The position numbers were made by a program, and so were the translations under genes. Below the pieces are notes generated by a model, which worked only from the letters and a program-made list of their open reading frames with translations, ran no database searches and was not told where the DNA came from. Shown in pieces: positions 1 to 6,201 of a DNA stretch of 9,425 bases. The first letter of the stretch is position 1. Each line of letters begins with the position of its first letter. Source of the DNA: Pedobacter schmidteae (GTDB lineage: Bacteria; Bacteroidota; Bacteroidia; Sphingobacteriales; Sphingobacteriaceae); NCBI GenBank assembly GCA_945906015.1, contig CAMDQV010000061.1:1-9425 (forward strand), given 5' to 3'.

Positions 1-2
1 GA

Positions 3-1175
3 GATCTTCCTTCACCACCGAATTTGATCACCATCAAACGAAACGGCAAAAGTATTGACGTAGTAGCTCAGTTCACAAAATCTGGGCATGTTTTTGTGTT
101 TGACCGGGAAACAGGGAAGCCTATTTTCCCGATCAAGGATATGGCGGTGCCAAAATCGCCGGTAGCAGAAGAGGAGGCCTGGCCTACACAACCGCTTCCA
201 ACCATGCCGGCTCCAGTCTCAAGGAATTTAATAACTGAATCTGATCTGAATACAGCTTCACCCGATTACGATTCCTTACTGCAGGTATTCAGGGGAACTG
301 TGAAAGGCATGTTTCAGCCTTTTAGCGATAAACCAACACTCGTTGTCCCGGGTTTGAACGGTGGTGTTGAGTGGGGTGGTGCAGCCGCAGATAAGGAGGG
401 GATTTTATATGTCAATTCGAATGAAGTACCATGGATAGTGACGATTAAATCAAACGCAGGTCTTGCAAATATGAGTAAGGGACAATCACTATACGTTAGA
501 AATTGCAGTTCTTGTCATGGTGTAGATAGATTGGGTAATCCACTCAGCGGTTTTCCTTCTTTGAGTACTCTTAAAAAAACAACAAAAAAAGTGGGTGTTC
601 AGGAAATTATATCCAGTGGGAAAGGAAGGATGCCTGGGTTTCCACAAATTTCGGATGATGACAGGAAAGCGATCTTAAACTATTTATTTGATGAAGAGAG
701 TGAGAAAGATAAGCTTGCTTCAGCAAAGGATGTATTCGGAGTAGTTGAACCATGGGATCTGAAAGGCTACAGCAAATTTTTAGATAGCAACGGGGATCCG
801 GGAATAAAACCGCCATGGGGAATCCTGACTGCCGTCGACCTGAATACCGGCTTGCATAAGTGGAAGGTACCATTGGGAGATGTTAAAAAGTATAAAGATC
901 AGGGACTTCCTCCAACGGGTACTGAAAATTATGGTGGCCCAATAGTTACGTCGAGTGGTTTGATCTTCATTGCAGCAAGCAAGGATGCTAAGTTTAGGGT
1001 ATTTGATAAACTAAACGGAAAATTGCTATGGGAAGCTGATCTTCCAACTGCTGGTTATGCAACCCCAAGCACCTATATGGTTAATGGCGTACAATATGTT
1101 GTTATATCCTGTGGAGGCGCAAGATTGGGGGCGGCTAAGGGAGATTATGTAGTAGCATTTAAACTCCGTAGATAA
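3..1175 (+). CDS. PQQ-dependent dehydrogenase with inserted cytochrome c domain (C-terminal part, 5'-truncated by window edge)
   Basis: This is the C-terminal ~390 residues of a periplasmic quinoprotein of the membrane glucose dehydrogenase-like family, usually about 700 residues. The frame is open to the window edge, and the residues before the TTG at 24 (DLPSPPN) fit the family, so that TTG is not the start. Propeller signatures visible are FVFDRETGKPIFPI, GLNGGVEWGG near nt 355-385 and, at the end, the block GGPIVTSSGLIFIAAS followed by CGGARLGAAKGDYVVAF. A c-type cytochrome domain (about nt 470-700) is inserted between propeller blades, with haem motif CSSCH at nt 504-518 and a probable axial Met in GRMPGF (Met at nt 630-632). 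The expected role is oxidation of a sugar or alcohol with PQQ, with electrons passed through the built-in haem to the respiratory chain. The substrate cannot be told from the fragment. The family call is firm. Confidence 0.93.
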   Translation, partial: DLPSPPNLITIKRNGKSIDVVAQFTKSGHVFVFDRETGKPIFPIKDMAVPKSPVAEEEAWPTQPLPTMPAPVSRNLITESDLNTASPDYDSLLQVFRGTVKGMFQPFSDKPTLVVPGLNGGVEWGGAAADKEGILYVNSNEVPWIVTIKSNAGLANMSKGQSLYVRNCSSCHGVDRLGNPLSGFPSLSTLKKTTKKVGVQEIISSGKGRMPGFPQISDDDRKAILNYLFDEESEKDKLASAKDVFGVVEPWDLKGYSKFLDSNGDPGIKPPWGILTAVDLNTGLHKWKVPLGDVKKYKDQGLPPTGTENYGGPIVTSSGLIFIAASKDAKFRVFDKLNGKLLWEADLPTAGYATPSTYMVNGVQYVVISCGGARLGAAKGDYVVAFKLRR

Positions 1176-1245
1176 ATTATTTGGCAGCCAAAATTGAACC
1201 AGGAACCAAGATTGAATCCGGTTTTATTTCGTATTCAGCAGTTTT

Positions 1246-1273
1246 GAACAAGGAACAATGAACAATGACTAAG
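1246..1273. repeat. Degenerate heptanucleotide tandem repeat, GAACAAK type
   Basis: Three consecutive 7-mers GAACAAG, GAACAAT, GAACAAT (1246-1266) are followed by a decayed fourth, GACTAAG. A related pair, GAACCAG and GAACCAA, lies upstream at 1196-1209. The tract contains an ATG at 1265 that opens the longest version of the downstream frame. The 7-bp period is seen directly; a function is not known. Confidence 0.7.
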
Positions 1274-1301
1274 GACATTAATTATAATTGGACAGTTAGT
1301 A

Positions 1302-1357
1302 TCTCATATCTCACATCTCATACCTCATATCTCATACCTCAAACCTCACATCTCAAC
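1302..1357. repeat. Heptanucleotide tandem repeat, eight copies of YCTCAYA type
   Basis: Eight contiguous 7-bp units fill exactly 56 bp: TCTCATA, TCTCACA, TCTCATA, CCTCATA, TCTCATA, CCTCAAA, CCTCACA and TCTCAAC. The last abuts the ATG at 1358. The + strand is nearly purine-free except for A, so no ribosome-binding sequence can lie here. Seven is not a multiple of three, so gain or loss of a unit would shift any frame read through it. The tract would form most of the 5' leader or promoter of the ThuA gene. Confidence 0.85.
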
Positions 1358-1369
1358 ATGATTACACCA

Positions 1370-2404
1370 ATGAACACAATTTTAAATAGAAATTCAATTC
1401 TGACAAAGTATACGTTAATAGGTATATTAATTCTTTCTATGCAAACGGCTTACGCTCAAAAGGAGGACCCTTGGATTCATTTTTCTCCCCCTGCCGGACA
1501 GTCTAATGGGAAATATATAGTTCTTGTTGGCGGGGATGAAGCTTACCGTTCGGAAGAGTCACTTCCAATGCTGGCTAAAATATTAGCTGAGCGCCATGGG
1601 TTTCACACTACTGTACTATTCGCAATTAATCCTGAAACTCAATTCATTGATCCGGATTATCATCAAAATATTCCGGGGCTTCAATTTTTAGCGAAAGCTG
1701 ACCTGATGATTATTGCGACCCGGTTCAGGGAGTTGCCGGATGATCAAATGCAGCACATTCACAAGTATTTTGTTGCAGGGAAGCCCGTAATTGGTTTGCG
1801 AACAGCTACACATGCATTTTATTATAGCCGAAATCCTAATAATCAATATGCGAAATATGGATTTAAAAGTAAAGAAATTGGCTGGGAAGGTGGCTTTGGG
1901 AAGCATATTCTGGGAGAAAACTGGGTAAATCATCATGGAGCCAGTGGAAAGGAAGGCACCCGGGGATTAATAAATGGACTTGAAGTTGCGGATGCAAATC
2001 CAATACTGAATGGAATCAGTGACATCTGGACTACAACTGAGGTATACGGTATTAAAAGTCTTCCCTCTAATTCTAAGGTTTTGCTTTGGGGCCAGGGAAC
2101 AGAGGGTGTGTCTCCTACAGGAGCGGGTGTTTGGAAAAGATCTATTATGCCGGTTGCCTGGACTAGAGATTATTTAAGTGAGTCAGGGAAAAGCGGCAGA
2201 GTGTTTACAACTACCATGGGCGCAGCAATTGATTTCGTCAATGAAGATTTAAGACGTTTGGTTGTGAATGCTGCCTATTGGACTGTGGGTCTGGAGAAAA
2301 ATATACCGGCGAAAAGCAATGTTGATTTTGTAGGTAGATATGAGCCTACGATGTTCGGATTGGGCGGATATAAGAAAGGTAAAAAGCCAGCAGATTATAA
2401 ATGA
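1370..2404 (+). CDS. Secreted ThuA-domain protein (trehalose-utilisation-like, glutamine amidotransferase-like fold)
   Basis: A 344-residue protein with a Sec signal peptide (hydrophobic residues ~14-29, cleavage after AYA at 29). It is followed by one ThuA domain, a flavodoxin/class I amidotransferase-like fold. The first strand and loop carry GGDEAYRSEES (54-64). The elbow region is GLRTATHAF (142-150), with Thr/Ala and a conserved-type His rather than the Cys nucleophile of glutamine amidotransferases, so no glutaminase activity is expected. ThuA of rhizobia takes part in catabolism of disaccharides through 3-keto derivatives; a role here on an oxidised sugar in the periplasm is inference. 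The start at 1370 is chosen because it places the signal peptide at the N-terminus; ATG 1358 adds only four residues. The frame is open back to ATG 1265, but that start would translate the heptad tract and bury the signal peptide. It follows the quinoprotein gene on the same strand. Confidence 0.88.
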   Translation: MNTILNRNSILTKYTLIGILILSMQTAYAQKEDPWIHFSPPAGQSNGKYIVLVGGDEAYRSEESLPMLAKILAERHGFHTTVLFAINPETQFIDPDYHQNIPGLQFLAKADLMIIATRFRELPDDQMQHIHKYFVAGKPVIGLRTATHAFYYSRNPNNQYAKYGFKSKEIGWEGGFGKHILGENWVNHHGASGKEGTRGLINGLEVADANPILNGISDIWTTTEVYGIKSLPSNSKVLLWGQGTEGVSPTGAGVWKRSIMPVAWTRDYLSESGKSGRVFTTTMGAAIDFVNEDLRRLVVNAAYWTVGLEKNIPAKSNVDFVGRYEPTMFGLGGYKKGKKPADYK

Positions 2405-2419
2405 TAGGGTTCATATAGG

Positions 2420-2457
2420 GTAAATTCGTTTTTGCATGAAAGGACTTACGAATTTAC
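2420..2457 (+). terminator. Hairpin after the ThuA gene, at the edge of the repeat array
   Basis: GTAAATTCGT (2420-2429) and ACGAATTTAC (2448-2457) form a perfect 10-bp inverted repeat with an 18-nt loop, 15 bp after the stop codon. It could end the ThuA transcript. However, no U-tract follows the stem, and the right arm is the first arm of the repeat array. It may simply be the decayed left boundary of that array. Confidence 0.35.
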
Positions 2458-2938
2458 ATAGCCGTCAAGCAAGATAAATTCGTCAGTCGCAACCTGGAAG
2501 GAGTCGCAACCTCGAAGGAGTCGCATCCTCGAATGTGACTGACGAAGTCTCTTTCCGCTCGTCCAAGTGACTTCGTAAGTCGTGGAATTCAGACTTACGA
2601 ATTTACCTAGGCATCAAGCAAGATAAATTCGTCAGTCGCATCTTCGAAGGAGTCGCAACCTCGAAGGAGTCGCATCCTCGAATGTGACTGACGAAGTCTC
2701 TTTCCGCTCGTCCAAGTGACTTCGTAAGTCGTGGAATTCAGACTTACGAATTTACCTAGGCGTCCAATAAGATAAATTCGTCAGTCGCAACCTCGAAGGA
2801 GTCGCATCCTCGAAGGAGTCGCAACCTCGAAGGTGAATACGAAGTCTCTTTCCGCTCGGCTAGGTGACTTCGTAAGTCGAAGAGTGAAAACTTACGAATT
2901 TACCTATGCGTCCAGCAAGATAAATTCGTCAGTCACAT
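2443..2938. repeat. 149-bp tandem palindromic repeat array (three full units and a partial fourth)
   Basis: Units begin at 2443, 2592, 2741 and 2889, giving periods of 149, 149 and 148 bp; the fourth stops after about 50 bp. Each unit has four arms in alternating orientation. In unit 1 they are GACTTACGAATTTA (2443-2456), TAAATTCGTCAGTC (2475-2488), GACTGACGAAGTC (2537-2549) and GACTTCGTAAGTC (2569-2581). All share the core GACTKACGAA or its complement. Between arms two and three lie three 17-bp repeats. Units 1 and 2 differ at six positions, all within the first 54 bases; the last 95 bases are identical. Unit 3 is more diverged at its right end. No coding potential is seen: the period is not a multiple of three and no long frame exists. 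The layout resembles clustered palindromic elements (REP/BIME-like), but I recognise no named family. Confidence 0.93.
2486..2536. repeat. 17-bp tandem sub-repeats inside each 149-bp unit
   Basis: The consensus GTCGCAACCTCGAAGGA occurs three times in a row in unit 1 (2486-2502, 2503-2519, 2520-2536). The same triplets recur in unit 2 (2635-2685) and unit 3 (2784-2834). Position 7 alternates A/T, and the last copy in units 1 and 2 ends in AATGT. Each has a small dyad around TCGA. The partial fourth unit lacks them. Confidence 0.88.
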
Positions 2939-2948
2939 CTAAGAACTG

Positions 2949-2956
2949 CCCCCCCC
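2949..2956. repeat. C8 homopolymer run
   Basis: Eight consecutive C residues lie about 10 bp after the last recognisable array base and 197 bp before the susC start codon, in otherwise AT-rich DNA. Runs of this length can slip in replication. It lies upstream of the inferred promoter, so any effect on expression would be through an upstream site. Confidence 0.6.
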
Positions 2957-3020
2957 GATTTTGATTGATTTCTGTAGGACATTTAGTGTTAAACAAGCAT
3001 TCTATAGGGGAATCTATGAA

Positions 3021-3040
3021 TGAAATAGTATGAAATAGGG
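3021..3040. repeat. 10-bp direct repeat upstream of susC
   Basis: TGAAATAGTA and TGAAATAGGG lie back to back, matching at eight of ten positions. They are spaced by one helical turn, about 110 bp before susC. Such spacing suits a pair of protein-binding half-sites, but this is inference from a short repeat in AT-rich DNA. Confidence 0.3.
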
Positions 3041-3070
3041 TAATTGCTTAATTAACTGAATTTTGGAATA

Positions 3071-3096
3071 TAGTATTATTAATGTAATGAGAAGTA
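3071..3096 (+). promoter_or_regulatory. Candidate upstream control element of susC, shared with the window's 3' end
   Basis: The 26-bp stretch TAGTAT, T, ATTAATGTAA, then TGAGAAGTA matches 9354-9379 at 22 of 26 positions. In both places it is followed, at the same distance (50 bases from motif start), by a TAAATTTG-like octamer. It sits just upstream of the inferred -33 element, where an activator would bind. No sigma/anti-sigma or other regulator gene is present in the window. Confidence 0.5.
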
Positions 3097-3101
3097 CCAC
3101 A

Positions 3102-3128
3102 TTGAGGCTCATACGAAAGTTAAATTTG
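3102..3128 (+). promoter_or_regulatory. Bacteroidota-type promoter of the susCD operon
   Basis: TAAATTTG at 3121-3128 is an exact match to the TAnnTTTG -7 element of the primary sigma factor of this phylum. TTG at 3102-3104, 16 bp upstream, fits the -33 element. Transcription would start near 3134, leaving a leader of about 20 nt that is A-rich and without Shine-Dalgarno, which is usual here. Confidence 0.65.
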
Positions 3129-3153
3129 ATTTTACCTAAAACAATATCTAATT

Positions 3154-6100
3154 ATGAAAAGTATTTTACTACTATTCCTTGTACTGTTTAGTACCTCGTA
3201 CTATGCAAGTGCACAAAGCCGAGCCGTAACTGGTAAGGTGACTGATACGAAAGGAGAAACTCTTCCTGGGGTCAGTATTAAACTCAAAGGTACCTCAATT
3301 GGGGCTACCTCTGGTACAGACGGAAGGTACACAATCAATGTATCTGGTAACAATAGTATTCTGGTTGTTACCTACATCGGTTTTGTAAGTCAGGAAGTTG
3401 CTGTGAACAATCAAACTTCAATTGATATTGCTTTGACTATCGATATGCAGGGATTGGAAGAAGTGGTTGTTGTGGGTTATGGCACTCAGAAAAAAGTAAA
3501 TTTAACTGGTTCAGTAGCTTCGGTAAGTTCCGAGCAATTGGAGAAGCGAGCAGTAACAAAATCTTCTCTTGCCTTACAGGGGCAAATGAGTGGCATTCAG
3601 GTACGGCAAGGTGGTGGAAATCCAGCAAGTAATGGCGCTTCTTTGGTTATTAGGGGTCAGGGAACATTTAGTGGAGCAGGTACTAGTCCACTGGTTTTGG
3701 TTGATGGGATAGAAGCTTCTCTTGATCTTGTAGATCCAAATGATATTCAAAGTGTTTCAATTTTGAAGGATGCTGCTTCTGCTGCAATTTTTGGTTCAAA
3801 AGCTGCAAACGGAGTTATCTTAGTTACAACAAAGAAGGGAATAATTGGTAAGCCAGTATTTACTTATAATTCATATATTGGTAAGACTGAGGCAACCATG
3901 GTTCCTGAGATGATTAACTCTTGGGAATATGCAGAAGTTATTAATCAGGTTTTTGCAGATGCCGGCGCAGCAAAGAGGTATTCTGATGCTGACATTGCAA
4001 AGTTTAAATCAGGAGAAGATGCGGTGAACTTTCCAAATTTCGATCACATTGGTAATTTATTTGATTCAGGAAACGGTATTTCAACACGACATGATATTGG
4101 TGTCCGTGGAGGATCAGAACAAACACAGTATATGTTTTCTTTAGGTTATTATAATGAAAACGGTATAATCACAAAAAATGATGCAAATCGCTATAATATT
4201 CGGGTAAACCTTGACACTAGATTAAATAACAAGCTTAAATTTAGTCTTAAGATGGCAGGAAATTTGAATAAAAATTCCCAACCGTCAGGAATCAATGGTG
4301 CAGGGCTTGGAACTATAGTTGGGGGTGCAATGCGAAATGCAAATTCTATCCCGGGGAGAATGCCGGATGGTTTTTATGGAAGAAATGAGACATTGCATCC
4401 GGAAGCGGATTTAGAAAGTGCTTCATTTTTGCAAAATAATGGCACTAATTTTTATACTAATGGCAGTGTAATATGGGATATTTTCAAAGATCTTACAATT
4501 ACGGGGCAAATTGGTCATACCTATGGAATTGGGCAATCTAAGGCCTATGTAGCTAAATATGCCATTACCCCAACGTATGGAAATGCTTTAAATAGTTTAA
4601 ATGAAAATTGGTCAGAAAGTAGTGCACTGACTCTTCAAACCATTGCTGAATATAACAAGAAAATAAAGGACCATACCTTCTACCTTCTTGGGGGTGTTTC
4701 AGGTCAAACATTTGGTGGTAAAGGCATTGGTGCTTTCAGGGATGCATTTCCGAACAATAGTATTTATGAAATTAACGCAGGGTCAACTGCCCGTGGAACT
4801 CAAACGGGAAGTTCCTCAAGAAATACATTGCAATCTTATTTCGGAAGATTTAATTACAGTTTCCGTAATAAATATCTGTTCGAGGCAAATGCCCGATACG
4901 ATGGTTCTTCGCGTTTCCCACAAGATAGCAGATGGGGCTTATTCCCTTCATTATCAGCAGCCTGGAGAATATCACAAGAAAGCTTTTTCATGGATTTAAA
5001 AAAGGGAATGCCATGGTTAAGTGATCTTAAAATCCGAGCTTCTTGGGGTCAATTAGGAAATCAATCGGTTGGAAACTATCCATATCAGGATTTATTGTCA
5101 CTTGCCCCCGTTTATCCTTTCGGAAGTGCATTAAGTGCAGGTGCAGCGATAACTACACTTGCTAATAAAGACATTACCTGGGAGACCACAACAGTTAAAA
5201 ATGTGGGATTTGATTTAGGTCTGTTTAATGATAAATTATCGTTTTCAACAGATTACTTTATTAAGACCACTGATGATATTCTTTATAGTGTTTCTGTATC
5301 CAATGTGTTGGGAGCTACTCCTGGCCTAACCAATGCAGGTTCAGTAGAAAACAGAGGATGGGATTTTAATTTGAATTATAGAAATGTTGTTGGAGGATTT
5401 TCTTATGGAGTCTCTGCTATTTTATCACTTATTGATAATAAAGTAACAAAATTATCAAAAGTTAATCAGGACATTGCCAGAGGGCTATTTGTAGGATATC
5501 CTATTGGTAGTGCCTTCGGATATAAAAGCAATGGATTATTTGGAAGCAATGCAGATGTGACAGGTTATCCAACCCAACCATTTGCAGATCAGGCTCAGGG
5601 TGGTGGAATTAAGTATTTAGATCTCAGCGGCCCAAGTGGTGCTCCAGATGGTGTAGTAAATGCGACTTATGATAGGGTTATCATTGGAAAACCTCTTCCA
5701 ACTTCAACCTATGGATTAACTTTAAATGGCGGGTTTAAAAATTTCGATTTTAATTTTATGCTTCAAGGAGAAGGTGGAAGAAACGATCAGGTTAATCTTG
5801 GCCAATTTTTCTTCCCACTAGAAAACAATAGTAATGTGCAGCGGGATGCTTACGAGAACAGATGGACAGCTGCAAATCCAAATCCAAATGCTGAATATCC
5901 TAAATTGCGTAACATCGCTTCCGGGTTTTTTAACACCAATCGTGTTGATTTCTGGTATCGCGATGCAAGTTTCTTAAGACTTAAGAATGCTCAAATTGGG
6001 TATACTTTGCCTAAAAAGATAATTAGCCGTTCTGGCATGAGTAGTTTGCGTTTGTATGTTAGCGGTGAAAATCTATTCACTCTTTCAGATTTCTATAAAG

Positions 6101-6189
6101 GATGGGATCCTGAGATGCAAACTGGTGGTAGTGCTTGGTATTATCCTCTTAGCAAATTATATGTTGCAGGCGTAAGTTTAAAATTTTAA
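3154..6189 (+). CDS. SusC/RagA family TonB-linked outer membrane transporter
   Basis: A 1011-residue TonB-dependent channel that imports a ligand captured by its SusD partner across the outer membrane. In order: signal peptide (cleavage after ASA at 20); a carboxypeptidase-regulatory-like domain, about 25-97, with the family pattern VTGKVTDTKGETLPGVSI; the TonB box EEVVVVGYG (102-110); a plug domain to about residue 228, including LVDGIE and ANGVILVTTKKG; and a long beta-barrel ending in VAGVSLKF with a terminal Phe, the usual outer-membrane assembly signal. The length is typical. There is no N-terminal STN domain, so signalling to a FecR-type anti-sigma factor is not expected. It forms an operon with the SusD gene 12 bp downstream. 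The substrate cannot be predicted from the sequence alone. Confidence 0.97.
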   Translation: MKSILLLFLVLFSTSYYASAQSRAVTGKVTDTKGETLPGVSIKLKGTSIGATSGTDGRYTINVSGNNSILVVTYIGFVSQEVAVNNQTSIDIALTIDMQGLEEVVVVGYGTQKKVNLTGSVASVSSEQLEKRAVTKSSLALQGQMSGIQVRQGGGNPASNGASLVIRGQGTFSGAGTSPLVLVDGIEASLDLVDPNDIQSVSILKDAASAAIFGSKAANGVILVTTKKGIIGKPVFTYNSYIGKTEATMVPEMINSWEYAEVINQVFADAGAAKRYSDADIAKFKSGEDAVNFPNFDHIGNLFDSGNGISTRHDIGVRGGSEQTQYMFSLGYYNENGIITKNDANRYNIRVNLDTRLNNKLKFSLKMAGNLNKNSQPSGINGAGLGTIVGGAMRNANSIPGRMPDGFYGRNETLHPEADLESASFLQNNGTNFYTNGSVIWDIFKDLTITGQIGHTYGIGQSKAYVAKYAITPTYGNALNSLNENWSESSALTLQTIAEYNKKIKDHTFYLLGGVSGQTFGGKGIGAFRDAFPNNSIYEINAGSTARGTQTGSSSRNTLQSYFGRFNYSFRNKYLFEANARYDGSSRFPQDSRWGLFPSLSAAWRISQESFFMDLKKGMPWLSDLKIRASWGQLGNQSVGNYPYQDLLSLAPVYPFGSALSAGAAITTLANKDITWETTTVKNVGFDLGLFNDKLSFSTDYFIKTTDDILYSVSVSNVLGATPGLTNAGSVENRGWDFNLNYRNVVGGFSYGVSAILSLIDNKVTKLSKVNQDIARGLFVGYPIGSAFGYKSNGLFGSNADVTGYPTQPFADQAQGGGIKYLDLSGPSGAPDGVVNATYDRVIIGKPLPTSTYGLTLNGGFKNFDFNFMLQGEGGRNDQVNLGQFFFPLENNSNVQRDAYENRWTAANPNPNAEYPKLRNIASGFFNTNRVDFWYRDASFLRLKNAQIGYTLPKKIISRSGMSSLRLYVSGENLFTLSDFYKGWDPEMQTGGSAWYYPLSKLYVAGVSLKF

Positions 6190-6201
6190 TCAATTAATAA
6201 A

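Noticed and set aside
24..26. TTG at 24 as start of the quinoprotein gene
   Set aside because: The frame stays open to the window edge with family-like residues before it, and more than 300 N-terminal residues of the family are missing. The gene is simply cut by the window.
1180..1192. TTTGGCAGCCAAA palindrome after the quinoprotein stop as a terminator
   Set aside because: The loop would be one to three bases with a short stem and no U-tract, so it is too weak to support a terminator call.
1265..1369. ThuA gene starting at ATG 1265
   Set aside because: This would translate the heptad tract into a low-complexity 35-residue extension and place the signal peptide internally. The ATG at 1370 gives a normal exported N-terminus. 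It is kept only as the basis of the phase-variation question.
2443..2938. CRISPR array
   Set aside because: The repeat unit is 149 bp and contiguous, with no unique spacers between short repeats and no cas genes in the window.
2443..2938. Integron attC sites or cassette array
   Set aside because: The arms lack the GTTRRRY/RYYYAAC core sites, no open cassettes lie between units, and no integrase is present.
2415..3043. Target-site duplication ATAGGGTAA flanking the array (2415-2423 and 3035-3043)
   Set aside because: The two 9-mers lie at unequal distances from the array edges (about 20 and 97 bp) in AT-rich DNA. There are no terminal inverted repeats tied to them, so chance is likely.
4688..4999. 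103-residue frame inside susC on the same strand
   Set aside because: It lies wholly within the susC beta-barrel in another frame, has no recognisable domain and is a shadow of the real gene. The same holds for the short minus-strand frames in the other genes.
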